NCBI RefSeq assembly: GCF_022095695.1
Contig: NZ_JAIFZM010000006.1
Span: 160,011 to 224,010 of the forward strand
Length of the DNA stretch: 64,000 bases
From: Oceanobacillus jordanicus
GTDB taxonomy: Bacteria; Bacillota; Bacilli; Bacillales; Amphibacillaceae
Reading direction: 5' to 3'
Positions 39,260 through 47,781 of this stretch are shown in pieces. A program made the position numbers and the translations under genes. A model generated the notes under the pieces. The model did not search any database and was not told where the DNA came from. It saw only the letters and a program-made list of their open reading frames with translations. Positions within the stretch are counted from its first letter, which is position 1; each line of letters begins with the position of its first letter.

Positions 39260-39418
39260 TTATTTCTTTAAATTTGGATTTTCTCTTTTCGCTTCTTTCA
39301 CGCGGGGCTTTCGGTAGCCACCAGCCATATCTGCTTGCTTAAATTCTTTCGCATAACGCACTTCTTGTGCATCGGATAGCTGTTTGTCCTTTGTTGGTTG
39401 GTATTGTGAATTTCGCAT
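39260..39418 (-). CDS. yfhE: YfhE-family small protein (52 aa)
   Basis: A 52-residue basic protein, MRNSQYQPTKDKQLSDAQEV then RYAKEFKQADMAGGYRKPRV and a Lys-rich tail. The LSDAQEVxYxxEFKxAD...GGY pattern is what I recall for the YfhE family of Bacillaceae, whose function is unknown. GAAAGGATG precedes the ATG by eight bases, a strong terminator follows the stop at 8 bases, and a sigma-B-type promoter lies about 40 bases upstream. These three signals make a real gene likely despite the short length. Confidence 0.78.
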   Translation of the reverse strand: MRNSQYQPTKDKQLSDAQEVRYAKEFKQADMAGGYRKPRVKEAKRENPNLKK

Positions 39419-39458
39419 TCTAGCATCCTTTCGTTAGAAGTATTGTTATCTTTAACCT

Positions 39459-39484
39459 TTTCCCTAGAAAACACACATATAAAC
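39459..39484 (-). promoter_or_regulatory. Strong candidate sigma-B promoter of the yfhE-like gene
   Basis: On the minus strand GTTTAT-N14-GGGAAA. The -35 matches five of six and the -10 box matches GGGWAW fully. Confidence 0.55.
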
Positions 39485-39579
39485 ATACGATCTATATATT
39501 AGAGAGCATTGGCTTACCGAAGCATTGGTGAAAATAAACAGTACTGGAGTCCTCTTATTGGGATCTGTTTAAGCTTGTT

Positions 39580-40302
39580 TTAAAATGGGTTTGTCGCCCA
39601 TTGTAAGGATTGTTTGATGAATATACGAGGATGTAATTTCAACTGGGACACCATGTATTCCGCTAGATCTTCTGGCTGCATATATTTTTCCTTGTTTTGT
39701 TCATCCAGTTTGTCACCAAAGGCAAGTTCTGTTGCGACAAGACTTGGATTCAAAGTAAAGACACGAATATTATGGCGCCTTACCTCTTGCATTAAGGCTT
39801 CTGTCATCCCTTGGATAGCAAATTTAGAAGCACTATAGGAGGTAGAACCAGCTGTTGCCTTTAAGCCATTACTTGATGAAATGGTGATAATGTCTCCTTG
39901 ATTTTTTTCTATCATGCCTGGTAACACCGCTCGCGTAACATGATAGGTCCCAAAGACATTGACTTCAAAAGTGTGTTTCCAGGTTTCTGGGTCCATTTCC
40001 AGGATGTTTCCGTGGGCCCCAATCCCTGCATTGTTAAGGAGTATGTCAGCTGTACCAAGTTCTCTTTGAAGCTTAGAAACAGCTAGATCCACTTCTTCCT
40101 GGTTTGAAATATCAGCAACAGCGATACTTGTTTTTACACCATGTAGTTGAGCCTTTTCTGCTACTTCATGGAGTTTACTCTTTGTCCGTGCAATTAAACC
40201 AACATGGACTCCCTCACGTGCTAATTCGAGTGCTGTAGCCCTTCCGATACCGCTGCCTGCACCTGTAATATAAGCTATTTTTCCTTTAATCACTTGTCCC
40301 AC
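39580..40302 (-). CDS. SDR-family oxidoreductase / 3-ketoacyl-ACP reductase-like (YoxD-like)
   Basis: Short-chain dehydrogenase of 240 aa. The cofactor motif is TGAGSGIGRATALEL (residues 13-27), the structural motif LNNAGIG (near 90), and the catalytic residues Ser (ISSSNG, near 142) and YSASK (near 155-159). The ending MQPEDLAEYMVSQLKLHPRIFIK agrees with my recall of B. subtilis YoxD. It is annotated FabG-like, but housekeeping FabG sits in the fatty acid cluster, so another carbonyl substrate is more likely. The start is GTG 40302 with AAAGGATG seven bases upstream. Divergent from the thiolase. Confidence 0.88.
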   Translation of the reverse strand: MGQVIKGKIAYITGAGSGIGRATALELAREGVHVGLIARTKSKLHEVAEKAQLHGVKTSIAVADISNQEEVDLAVSKLQRELGTADILLNNAGIGAHGNILEMDPETWKHTFEVNVFGTYHVTRAVLPGMIEKNQGDIITISSSNGLKATAGSTSYSASKFAIQGMTEALMQEVRRHNIRVFTLNPSLVATELAFGDKLDEQNKEKYMQPEDLAEYMVSQLKLHPRIFIKQSLQWATNPF

Positions 40303-40468
40303 AAAAGATCATCCTTTCTTTGTTCTAGGTTAAGTATACTTGCTGTTTTAGCTAGATTCAAAAATTACCGATTAGCCTTACGTGATATTTCAGATGGTTT
40401 TGAAAATTTGCTTTCATAGTTCGAGTAAGGAAGATATAATAATCGTATAACAGATTGGAGGGAAAGGA

Positions 40469-41620
40469 ATGAGAGAGGTTGTTATCGTGTCAGGGTGCCG
40501 AACTGCTGTAGGAAGAAGAAATGGCTCACTTGCCCAGGTGAGATCTGATGAATTGGCAGCAGCTGTGTTGAGTGAAGTGACTTCTAGAGCAAACCTTAGC
40601 AAGGATTTAATAGAGGATGTTATTTTAGGTTGTGTCACACAGGTAAAAGAGCAAGGAGGAAATATTGCCCGTACCGCTGCTTTAATGGCAGGATTTCCTA
40701 TCCATGTACCTGGTGTTACGATTGATAGACAATGTGGCTCAAGTCAGCAGGCTGTGCACTTTGCTTCACAAGCGATTGCCTCAGGTGACATGGAAGTTGT
40801 GATTGCTGGTGGTGTAGAGAGTATGTCACGAGCGCCAATGTTTTCTAATATTGGAGAAACAAAGCCTAGTAGTAGTCTGACTGCTAACTATGACATTGTG
40901 AACCAGGGGATATCTGCAGAAAAAATCGCTGACCATTGGAACTTCACAAGAGAACAACTTGATTCCTTTTCTTTACAAAGCCATGAAAACGCTTTAAACG
41001 CAATGGAGTCAGGATATTTTAATAAGGAAATTTTACCTGTTGAAGTAGCAGGAAGTAATGGGGATATAAATAAGTTTAAAATAGATGAAGGCCCTCGAGC
41101 AGATACAACAAGAGAAGCGTTAGCTAAGCTAAAACCAGTATTCAAAGATAATGGAAAAATAACTGCCGGGAATGCTAGCCAAATGAGTGATGGGGCAAGT
41201 GCTGTCTTGTTGATGTCCGCTGATAAGGCGAAGGAACTTGAAGTCAAAGCTAAAGCACGTATTATTGCCCGCACCGTTGTAGGATCTGACCCTATCTTTA
41301 TGCTGACAGGGCCTATCGCTGCTACAGATAAAGTACTAAAGCGGGCGGGTCTGACTATCGAGGACATGGATCGTTACGAAGTAAATGAAGCCTTTGCATC
41401 GGTGCCACTTGCCTGGTTGGAGGAAACGGGGGCAGACCCTGGGAAATTGAATGTGAATGGCGGGGCAATTGCGCTTGGCCACCCATTAGGAGCTACAGGA
41501 ACAAAACTATTAGTCTCCTTAATGCATGAGCTGGAACTAATGGAAGGAAGGTACGGATTGCTTGCTGTTTGTGAAGGTATGGGGATGGCGAATGCTACGA
41601 TTATTGAGAGGCTATCATAA
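40469..41620 (+). CDS. Thiolase-family acetyl-CoA acyltransferase
   Basis: Thiolase of 383 aa catalysing acyl-CoA cleavage or acetoacetyl-CoA formation. The acylated cysteine is in DRQCGSSQQAVHFA (about residue 88), the second-domain signature is ALGHPLGATGTKLL (His about 337), and the C-terminal catalytic cysteine is in LAVCEGMGMANATIIE (about 370), where the usual GGG/GGxG loop reads EGMGMA. GGAGGG precedes the ATG. It stands alone, divergent from the SDR gene; a joint role in fatty acid or ketone metabolism is possible but unproven. Confidence 0.9.
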   Translation: MREVVIVSGCRTAVGRRNGSLAQVRSDELAAAVLSEVTSRANLSKDLIEDVILGCVTQVKEQGGNIARTAALMAGFPIHVPGVTIDRQCGSSQQAVHFASQAIASGDMEVVIAGGVESMSRAPMFSNIGETKPSSSLTANYDIVNQGISAEKIADHWNFTREQLDSFSLQSHENALNAMESGYFNKEILPVEVAGSNGDINKFKIDEGPRADTTREALAKLKPVFKDNGKITAGNASQMSDGASAVLLMSADKAKELEVKAKARIIARTVVGSDPIFMLTGPIAATDKVLKRAGLTIEDMDRYEVNEAFASVPLAWLEETGADPGKLNVNGGAIALGHPLGATGTKLLVSLMHELELMEGRYGLLAVCEGMGMANATIIERLS

Positions 41621-41833
41621 AGCATAACAGGGCGTTGAGAAAATGAACAAACTAAACTTGCTTGAAAGGTAGAATAGAACAGATACATTCATTTTAAATA
41701 ACACAGCAAAGGCACTTTATTAACATGTGCATCATGTTACAAAATACGCTGAAAAATGCTAGATTTCCGTACAGCAGATCCGAAAAATAGTATACTAGGG
41801 AAGGAGGGATTTAATTTTAATAGAGGTGAATAA

Positions 41834-42997
41834 ATGAAGTATAAAGTAATAAGTATTTTTCCTATCATGCTTTTGATGTTATTAGTCCTAGTCAGTTGTG
41901 CTGGGCAGAATATAGAGTCGGTTCAAACAGCAGAAGATCATATAGCTTATAATTCGGCTATTCAAAAAAAGCAAAATATAAAAATGGAGACAAGTATTAC
42001 GGTAGCAGCAATTGGGGATATGCTGATCCATGAACCAGTATATCGGGATGCACAGACGGAAGGTGGTTATGATTTTACACCGATGCTTCACCAAGTAAAG
42101 CAATATTTACAAGCTCCTACAGTCTCAATTGCAAACCAGGAAACGATGATCGGTGGGGAAGCACTTGGCCTGTCCACATACCCGCAATTTAACAGTCCTT
42201 TTGAGGTTGGAGATGCATTAAAAGCGGTTGGCGTCGATGCTGTAACGCTTGCCAATAATCATACATTGGATCGTGGAGAAGAAGCAATTCAGCGAGCAAT
42301 AGAGCATTGGGAAACGATCGATATGATGTACACGGGTGCTTATAAAGATGAAGAAGACCAAAAGCATATTCGCGTGCAGGAAACCGAAGAAGGTATTTCC
42401 CTTGCTTACCTTTCTTATACTTATGGGACAAACGGTATTCCCACACCTGTGGGCCAGGATTACCTTGTAAACAGGATAGATAGGGAGAAAATCGCGGAAG
42501 ATATGGCGGTAGCAAAAGAAAAGGCAGATGCTGTTATAGTCAGTCTCCATTTTGGTACAGAGAATGAACGCATGCCAAATGAGGAGCAAAAGGAATTAGC
42601 ACAGTACACTGCAGACCTTGGCGCGGATGTCATCATTGGTCACCATCCCCATGTATTACAGCCAGTAGAATGGCTAACAGGGGAAAATGGAAAGCAAACT
42701 TTGGTTGCCTATTCGCTGGGGAACTTCTTATCCTCTCAGCAGGAATATTACCAGCGAATTGGAGGAATGCTGCAGTTTTCTATAAGAAAAACCAGTCAGG
42801 GTGATGATGCTCAAGTCACAGTGGAAGAACCAGCATTCTTACCAACATTTATGAGCTATACCGATTTTAAGGATTACCAAGTATTGCCGATGTTCGATTT
42901 AACTAATAAGGAGCTTGCAGGAGCTTCGAATGCTTATGAAGCTATAAAAGCCCATCTTTCACAATGGATGCCAGAATTGCAGTTTATTGAAGAATAA
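41834..42997 (+). CDS. CapA-family lipoprotein (poly-gamma-glutamate synthesis/metallophosphatase-like)
   Basis: Predicted surface lipoprotein of 387 aa: the signal KYKVISIFPIMLLMLLVLV ends at SCAG. The CapA domain (PGA_cap) is a calcineurin-like metallophosphoesterase fold, seen in VAAIGDMLIHEPVYRDA (near residue 57), VSIANQETMI, VTLANNHTLDRGEEA, VSLHFGTE and DVIIGHHPHVLQPVEW near 270. CapA is needed for poly-gamma-glutamate capsule in some bacilli, but no capBC genes are here, so it may have another cell-surface role. GAGGTG precedes the ATG. Monocistronic. Confidence 0.88.
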   Translation: MKYKVISIFPIMLLMLLVLVSCAGQNIESVQTAEDHIAYNSAIQKKQNIKMETSITVAAIGDMLIHEPVYRDAQTEGGYDFTPMLHQVKQYLQAPTVSIANQETMIGGEALGLSTYPQFNSPFEVGDALKAVGVDAVTLANNHTLDRGEEAIQRAIEHWETIDMMYTGAYKDEEDQKHIRVQETEEGISLAYLSYTYGTNGIPTPVGQDYLVNRIDREKIAEDMAVAKEKADAVIVSLHFGTENERMPNEEQKELAQYTADLGADVIIGHHPHVLQPVEWLTGENGKQTLVAYSLGNFLSSQQEYYQRIGGMLQFSIRKTSQGDDAQVTVEEPAFLPTFMSYTDFKDYQVLPMFDLTNKELAGASNAYEAIKAHLSQWMPELQFIEE

Positions 42998-43006
42998 AAA
43001 CGAGAC

Positions 43007-43043
43007 GCCCCCTCTGAACGATACATTATACGCTTGAGGGGGC
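43007..43043 (+). terminator. Terminator-like hairpin after capA
   Basis: GCCCCCTC and GAGGGGGC can pair around a 21-base loop that contains TATACGC-type pairing. The following run is CTTAAGTCT, a weak T-tract. It begins nine bases after the stop. Confidence 0.55.
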
Positions 43044-43083
43044 TTAAGTCTGCAAAAGACGAGCGGGTTTGAATGGTGATTAC

Positions 43084-43117
43084 CCCCTGAAGCTAGATAT
43101 CACTATAACTTCAGGGG
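43084..43117. other. Second GC-rich hairpin in the capA-DUF gap
   Basis: CCCCTGAAG and CTTCAGGGG form a perfect 9-bp stem around a 16-base AT-rich loop. No T-run is adjacent. It lies between two convergent genes and may back up termination on either strand. Confidence 0.5.
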
Positions 43118-43157
43118 CTCTACCTAACCGATCAGTTTTTACTTTGTACTTGCTCGT

Positions 43158-43844
43158 TTAAAAGTTTTGTTTTCTTCTCATAAGAAAAGACAAAACGTAG
43201 AATATCACGCCCAAAATTGCTAAATAGTATGTTGGAATGCTAACTTCCTTACCAAATGACGGCATGACAAAATGGATGACGACAATGAGCCCGATAAAAG
43301 CAGTGCTAATAGCCCATACCTGTAAAAATTCCACCCAACTTTTTATCTCCTTTTTGGAGAAGGTAGATTGCTTAATCCATTTTAAAATTGCCAAAATAAA
43401 AGCCCCGAGCAGTAGCAGGTCAATACCCAATATTACAAGTCCAGATCCGATGGAGAAAGTCGTTAGCGCACTACCAATATCAAAGAAATAATGGAGCGCA
43501 GTGCCTAAAATTCCATAAGAGCCAGCAAAAAAGCCGAGAAATTGCAGGATTACCATCATGATTAAGGATGCCTGATTCTTCCGCTTCTCCGTTGGAATTT
43601 CTTCTACAACCTCTTTGCAATACGCCTTAGGATCATCACCAAACACTTCTTCAGCTGTTTTTCCTTCCTCTTGTGCTTGTAAGAGATGCTCAAGCATTTC
43701 CAACAAGACTTCTTCTGTTTGCTGTTCAGATTTATTGCCGTTCAAACGGATATAAAGGAGCATGTCTTCATAATACTTTAAATTATGCTCTGTTAGTCTA
43801 GTGCGTTTTTCATTGTTTAGCTCAATAATTTCAGTTGCTTCCAT
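43158..43844 (-). CDS. PadR-linked membrane protein (DUF1129/HAAS-like)
   Basis: A 228-aa protein. The N-terminal soluble part (1-85) is helical, with YYEDMLLYIRLNGNKSEQQTEEVLLEMLEHLLQAQEEGKTAEEVFGDDPKAY, the pattern of HAAS/DUF1129-type domains that often follow PadR regulators. Five or six membrane helices follow. I choose ATG 43844, eight bases after GGGGG; it overlaps the padR stop by 14 bases. Family members usually act as membrane partners in envelope stress or self-regulation, but no function can be asserted. The exact DUF number is uncertain. Confidence 0.78.
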   Translation of the reverse strand: MEATEIIELNNEKRTRLTEHNLKYYEDMLLYIRLNGNKSEQQTEEVLLEMLEHLLQAQEEGKTAEEVFGDDPKAYCKEVVEEIPTEKRKNQASLIMMVILQFLGFFAGSYGILGTALHYFFDIGSALTTFSIGSGLVILGIDLLLLGAFILAILKWIKQSTFSKKEIKSWVEFLQVWAISTAFIGLIVVIHFVMPSFGKEVSIPTYYLAILGVIFYVLSFLMRRKQNF

Positions 43845-44175
43845 CTGTTTTTCCCCCTTGCTCAATAATATTGTCTACAGGACCCTTAATTAATGTCCAA
43901 TGATGGGTAAATAATTGTAATGCTTCCTGTCCTTTTTCTGTAAGTTTATAGTACTTTCGCTTGGGGCCTGACTCCGATGCCCGCATTTCGCCAATGATGA
44001 GTTTTTCTTTTTGTAAACGAAGCAGTATTGGATAGATAGAACCCTCACTTACATCAGACAAGCCAAATTGCTGGAGCTTAACGGATAGCTCATAGCCATA
44101 GGCTGGCTGTATGTTTATGATGGAAAGAATACAACCTTCCAGAATCCCTTTTAATAATTGACTGCGTAATGACAA
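43831..44175 (-). CDS. PadR-family transcriptional regulator
   Basis: A 114-aa PadR protein: winged helix with LLKGILEGCILSIINIQPAYGYELSVKLQQFGLSDVSEGSIYPILLRLQKEKLI (about residues 6-60), GPKRKYYKLTEKG in the wing, and a short C-terminal dimerisation helix. I start at TTG 44175, just after AGGTAGGTGG; the open frame continues to 44235 without a better site. Two near-identical palindromes with TTGT/ACAA cores lie 8 and 44 bases upstream, so autoregulation is very likely. The downstream overlapping membrane gene is the probable target and partner. Confidence 0.85.
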   Translation of the reverse strand: MSLRSQLLKGILEGCILSIINIQPAYGYELSVKLQQFGLSDVSEGSIYPILLRLQKEKLIIGEMRASESGPKRKYYKLTEKGQEALQLFTHHWTLIKGPVDNIIEQGGKTDGSN

Positions 44176-44183
44176 TTTACCAC

Positions 44184-44240
44184 CTACCTTGTATAACAAT
44201 ATAGAGGTTAAAATAATAACTACCTTGTTTAACAAAGTAG
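44184..44240 (-). promoter_or_regulatory. Twin operators of the PadR unit
   Basis: Two 21-bp palindromes occupy 44184-44204 and 44220-44240. Each has the form CTACCTTGT-N3-ACAA-N2-TAG, and they differ at three positions. Their centres are 36 bp apart. The promoter-proximal site nearly abuts the padR ribosome site. Confidence 0.7.
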
Positions 44241-44336
44241 CTTACCTTAAGTATAAAACTTTTTCTATAAATTGCAAGTCTTATTTGATATGATGATTTT
44301 ATGTAGAAAATTGAAACGCAAAAGGGAGATTTAAAA

Positions 44337-45164
44337 ATGGAGTGGAAAAACATATATCGAGGCATGATGATGGGAGCAAGTGATGTGATCCCAGGGGTAA
44401 GTGGGGGAACAATAGCAGTTCTACTTGGTATTTATGACAGATTAATTGCTGCAATTAATGGTTTGATGAGTAGAGACTGGAAAAAACAACTTGGCTTTTT
44501 AATTCCGCTGGGGATAGGTGTAGCAGCTGCAATATTGCTGTTAGCAAAATTAATAGAGTGGTTGTTTGAACATTATCCAGGGCCAACACAGTTCTTTTTT
44601 CTGGGATTAATAATTGGGATTCTGCCTTATTTGTTTCATAAGGCAGAGGCGAAACAGAAGTTTAAAGGGAGCCACATATTACTGCTACTAGTGGGTGTGA
44701 TTGTAGTTGGGTCCATGATTTTCCTTAATGCCGGAGAGGCAGCAGTCATAACTACTATGGATACAAAAACGTATATCTTGTTATTCTTTTCTGGTTTTAT
44801 CGCAAGCAGTGCGATGATTTTGCCAGGAATTAGTGGTTCCTTTATGCTCCTTATATTAGGTGTGTATCCAACCGTTATTGGAGCAATTAGCAATCTCCAT
44901 TTCGATATTATCGCCGTAACAGGGGTGGGAATTGTTATTGGCCTAGTGTTTATGAGTAAAATTATTAATTACTTTCTTACTCGTTTTCGGACAGGTACCT
45001 TTGCATTGATTATCGGGCTTGTGATAGGTTCGATCTTTGTAGTATTTCCAGGAGTACCTGCCACAACGCCTTTATTCCTCCTAAGTGTTGTGACATTTGC
45101 AGCTGGTCTTTTTGCGGCTTATATACTTGGAAGAGTGGAGTACAAGGACGAAAGCACACAATAG
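44337..45164 (+). CDS. DUF368 membrane protein, undecaprenyl-phosphate transporter candidate (PopT-like)
   Basis: A polytopic membrane protein of 275 aa with eight or more helices. The duplicated family motif is clear: ASDVIPGVSGGTIAVLLGIYD (residues 15-35) and SSAMILPGISGSFMLLILGVYP (near 158-180). DUF368 proteins have been proposed as undecaprenyl-phosphate translocases (PopT) that recycle the lipid carrier for cell-wall synthesis; that is literature knowledge, not seen here. Ribosome site AAAGGGAG. It stands alone, divergent from the PadR unit. Role in envelope maintenance is consistent with the neighbours, but not proved. Confidence 0.85.
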   Translation: MEWKNIYRGMMMGASDVIPGVSGGTIAVLLGIYDRLIAAINGLMSRDWKKQLGFLIPLGIGVAAAILLLAKLIEWLFEHYPGPTQFFFLGLIIGILPYLFHKAEAKQKFKGSHILLLLVGVIVVGSMIFLNAGEAAVITTMDTKTYILLFFSGFIASSAMILPGISGSFMLLILGVYPTVIGAISNLHFDIIAVTGVGIVIGLVFMSKIINYFLTRFRTGTFALIIGLVIGSIFVVFPGVPATTPLFLLSVVTFAAGLFAAYILGRVEYKDESTQ

Positions 45165-45222
45165 GACAAGTATCTTAAAACGCGTTATACTGAAAGTATG
45201 TATTATGAAGGAGTGAAATATA

Positions 45223-45543
45223 ATGGAGCATCTGGCAACAGAAGAGCAATTTAATGAAATTATTCAAAGTGAAGAACCAGTCATTGTAAAGTTTTTTGCA
45301 GATTGGTGCCCAGATTGCAAACGAATGGACATGTTCATCGGAGATGTGATGGAGGAGTTCAATAATTATAAGTGGTATCAAGTTAACAGTGATGAGATAA
45401 AAGGTATTGCCCAACAATATGAAGTAATGGGTATTCCGAGTATTCTTATTTTCCAAAACGGAGAAAAAAAGGCCCATCAGCATAGTGCTTATACAAAATC
45501 ACCAGAGTCTGTTACGGAGTTTTTGCATCAGCAATTAGGTTAG
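45223..45543 (+). CDS. Thioredoxin-like protein (YdbP-like)
   Basis: A 106-aa thioredoxin-fold protein. The redox motif is FFADWCPDCKRM (CPDC, Cys 29 and 32), and the cis-proline loop is MGIPSILIF (near 75). The close similarity to my memory of B. subtilis YdbP includes MFIGDVMEEFN and TKSPESVTEFL. CPDC instead of CGPC suggests a redox potential different from thioredoxin A, so it is probably a specialised thiol-disulfide reductase. AAGGAGTG precedes the ATG. A strong terminator follows. Confidence 0.9.
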   Translation: MEHLATEEQFNEIIQSEEPVIVKFFADWCPDCKRMDMFIGDVMEEFNNYKWYQVNSDEIKGIAQQYEVMGIPSILIFQNGEKKAHQHSAYTKSPESVTEFLHQQLG

Positions 45544-45550
45544 GCTAAAA

Positions 45551-45590
45551 TGAAACGACCCGCAGTTTATACTGCCTGGTCGTTTTTTTT
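45551..45590. terminator. Bidirectional terminator between thioredoxin-like and VOC genes
   Basis: AAACGACC-CGCAG pairs with CTG-CCTGGTCG, followed by eight T; on the reverse strand an A-rich segment gives a weaker T-run. Confidence 0.85.
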
Positions 45591-45600
45591 CTTCAAAGAA

Positions 45601-46227
45601 TTAATCCAAAGTAAAATGGATTGCTTTCTCACTGTGAAATAGAACTTTCCCGTTTTTTGCCTGGTATTGATGATTAGATATAGATAGATGTAATGCCTTC
45701 TCTACATCTGCTTGATAATGGGATGGAATTTCCAATTGAGTAAGTTCCTTTTCATTAACTAATACCGTATCAGCTGGTATATTTGTACTTTCCCATTCGA
45801 TTAGAAAGGGAAGTTTGGCAGCAGGCTCAGGGAAGAGCATTTTCCAAGAAAGCGCCGTTCCATCTGGCTTTGTTCTTCCAGCATTAACTGGGCCATGATA
45901 GGGGATCTCATCCCTTTTAAAATCCGCTTCAAATTGTTCCATATCTTCCGTACGTAAAGCATACTGTATTGGTTTTTCCTCGTTTTCCCCCAATGCTTTA
46001 ACTACCTGCTTGATAAGTGGGTTGTTAGATTGGGAGGCGAGTTGCTTATCAAATAAACCGATCCATTCGAGATAGCAGTTATTAGCAAAATAGCTGAGAT
46101 AATTATGTGTTCCCCACTGTTCGTGTTCTCCTCCTTTTACTACGGTTACTCCGTGTTTTGCTCCAAATTCCTCTGCGGCTTTCTTTGGATCATGGGCTGT
46201 AATGACAATATGGTCGATGGCTAACAA
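45601..46227 (-). CDS. Glyoxalase-like VOC-domain protein
   Basis: A 208-aa protein with a large glyoxalase-like (Glyoxalase_3) domain: LAIDHIVITAHDPKKAAEEFGAKHG at the N-terminus, GTHNYLSYFANNCYLEWIGLFD near residue 40, and FPEPAAKLPFLIEWE near 140. The first metal-ligand His and the central Glu are in place. Function is not known; relatives are annotated as VOC family. I start at TTG 46227 with AAAGGAGG eight bases upstream. The open frame reaches 46254, inside the transposon-like element copy E, whose target site overlaps this ribosome site. Confidence 0.8.
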   Translation of the reverse strand: MLAIDHIVITAHDPKKAAEEFGAKHGVTVVKGGEHEQWGTHNYLSYFANNCYLEWIGLFDKQLASQSNNPLIKQVVKALGENEEKPIQYALRTEDMEQFEADFKRDEIPYHGPVNAGRTKPDGTALSWKMLFPEPAAKLPFLIEWESTNIPADTVLVNEKELTQLEIPSHYQADVEKALHLSISNHQYQAKNGKVLFHSEKAIHFTLD

Positions 46228-46244
46228 GGTAGTTCCTCCTTTAT

Positions 46245-46401
46245 CCCGGTGCAACCGTCCGTAAGACTCCCTTTTAAAACATGAGGTGAAACAGTCAGTT
46301 AGTTTTTAGTGGGAATAAACGGCCGTTAGCACCCTGATTCGTTCAACTAACAATTAGTGGGGGAAGAATGAAAACCCCCACTAATTGAAGTTTTACTTTA
46401 T
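46245..46401 (+). mobile_element. Non-autonomous IS200/IS605-like element, copy E
   Basis: TTTAT (46240-46244) precedes CCCGGTGCAACCGTCCGT, and the end is GTTTTACTTTAT. The right hairpin ATTAGTGGGGG/CCCCCACTAAT shows compensatory changes relative to copy C (AATCAGTGGGGG/CCCCCACTGATT), which keeps the pairing. The TTTAT target, read on the other strand, is part of ATAAAGGAGG, the ribosome site of the VOC gene. Confidence 0.85.
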
Positions 46402-46466
46402 ATGTTTCTAATTTTCATAAATCTAGTATAATAGAAAAAACTTCATTTGTAAGGGAGAGGGACTTC

Positions 46467-47033
46467 TTGAATAAACATCCATTGCTTATTGATTTTCCAC
46501 AGGAAATAACAACAGAAAGACTCCTGATCAGAATACCTCAGCCAGGGGATGGGCAGAGCGTTTTTGAAGCAATCCAGGCAAGTAAACCTGAGCTAAAAAA
46601 ATGGTTGCCGTTTGCTCAAGGGGAACAGACTTTAGAGGAAACAGAAATTAATGTTAGAGAGGCGCATATTAATTTCCTCAAACGTGAAGACATGCGGATG
46701 CACATCTTTTTAAAGGACACCAATACGTTAATTGGATCAACTGGCTACCATCGTCCGAACTGGGATATTCGGAAGTTTGAAATAGGTTATTGGTTAGACA
46801 CGAGATATTGCGGCAATGGATATATGACGGAGGCGGTAAGTGCCCTTACGGATTTTGCCTTCCAGGAGCTGCAAGCTAATCGTATAGAAATACGCTGTGA
46901 TGAACTAAATAAGCAGAGTAGTGCTGTTCCAGAGAGACTTCACTTTCAGTTGGAAGGAATATTAAATAGTGAGGATAAAGCGGTGGATGGCGAGGAACTA
47001 CGGAATACATGTATTTACGCTAAGACAAAATAG
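46467..47033 (+). CDS. GNAT-family N-acetyltransferase (RimJ/RimL type)
   Basis: Acetyltransferase of 188 aa resembling ribosomal-protein alanine acetyltransferases. Visible are ITTERLLIRIPQPGDGQSVFEAIQAS at the N-terminus, FEIGYWLDTRYCGNGYMTEAVSALTDFAFQEL with the acetyl-CoA-binding CGNGYMTEA loop, and NKQSSAVPERLHFQLEGIL at the C-terminus. The start is TTG 46467, with AAGGGAGAGG ahead of it. The fold can acetylate protein N-termini, polyamines or antibiotics, and I cannot tell which. It lies between the element copy and the two-component system. Confidence 0.85.
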   Translation: MNKHPLLIDFPQEITTERLLIRIPQPGDGQSVFEAIQASKPELKKWLPFAQGEQTLEETEINVREAHINFLKREDMRMHIFLKDTNTLIGSTGYHRPNWDIRKFEIGYWLDTRYCGNGYMTEAVSALTDFAFQELQANRIEIRCDELNKQSSAVPERLHFQLEGILNSEDKAVDGEELRNTCIYAKTK

Positions 47034-47088
47034 ACAGAGGATATAACAGCCCTTTTTCTAGAATCCAACTTGAAAGCTGGTGAAAGCA

Positions 47089-47781
47089 ATGACGCAGCCT
47101 AAAATCTTAATTGTAGAAGATGAACAAAAGCTAAGCAGAGTGCTCCAGCTAGAGCTGGAGTATGAAGACTATGTAACAGGAATTGCTACGGATGGAAAGG
47201 AAGCATTAGAAAAGATTGAGGAAGAGCGATGGGACTTGGTCTTACTTGATATCATGCTGCCAAAACTGAGCGGGTTAGAAGTATTACGAAAAGTGCGGAA
47301 GTCAGGAGAGACGATGCCGATTATTCTGTTAACGGCTAGAGATGAAGTACACGATAAAGTTAGCGGTCTTGATATCGGTGCAAATGACTATATTACAAAA
47401 CCCTTCCAGATTGAGGAATTACTTGCCCGTATCCGAGTACATTTACGAACTACAATAAGCCAAAACAATAGCGGAGAGTTACTTAAAGTCGGTGATCTTA
47501 CTGTGAATATGGGGAGTAGAGAAGTGAAGCGACAGGAAATGAGTATTGATTTAACACCACGTGAATTTGACTTACTTGTTTGTCTTCTAAAAAATAAAAA
47601 CATCGTGTTAACAAGAGAGCAACTTATCGAGCAAGTATGGGGATTTGATTACTATGGAGATACAAATGTAGTCGATGTTTATATTCGTTACCTTAGACAA
47701 AAAATAGATAAAGGCTATGACGAGGCTTATATCCAGACAGTTCGGGGCGTTGGCTATACGGTAAAGGATCGGTCCAAATGA
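47089..47781 (+). CDS. OmpR-family response regulator (YkoG/ArlR-like)
   Basis: Response regulator of 230 aa. The receiver has IVEDEQKLS, the phospho-Asp in LVLLDIMLPKLSGLEVL (about residue 55) and ITKPFQIEELLARI. The winged-helix output domain has DLTPREFDLLVCLLKN and IQTVRGVGYTVKD. The start is uncertain: ATG 47089 has a weak GGTG site, and GTG 47080 would be part of it. The layout regulator-kinase-PepSY resembles ykoG-ykoH-ykoI of B. subtilis and arlRS-type systems. The stop overlaps the kinase start by four bases. Confidence 0.87.
   Translation: MTQPKILIVEDEQKLSRVLQLELEYEDYVTGIATDGKEALEKIEEERWDLVLLDIMLPKLSGLEVLRKVRKSGETMPIILLTARDEVHDKVSGLDIGANDYITKPFQIEELLARIRVHLRTTISQNNSGELLKVGDLTVNMGSREVKRQEMSIDLTPREFDLLVCLLKNKNIVLTREQLIEQVWGFDYYGDTNVVDVYIRYLRQKIDKGYDEAYIQTVRGVGYTVKDRSK

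Noticed and set aside
46920..46960. Suspected frameshift in the RimJ/RimL-type acetyltransferase
   Set aside because: NKQSSAVPERLHFQLEG is the normal GNAT helix (usually N-x-S-x-x-V-x-E-x-x-GF); glycine replaced by histidine is a substitution, and the frame is continuous.
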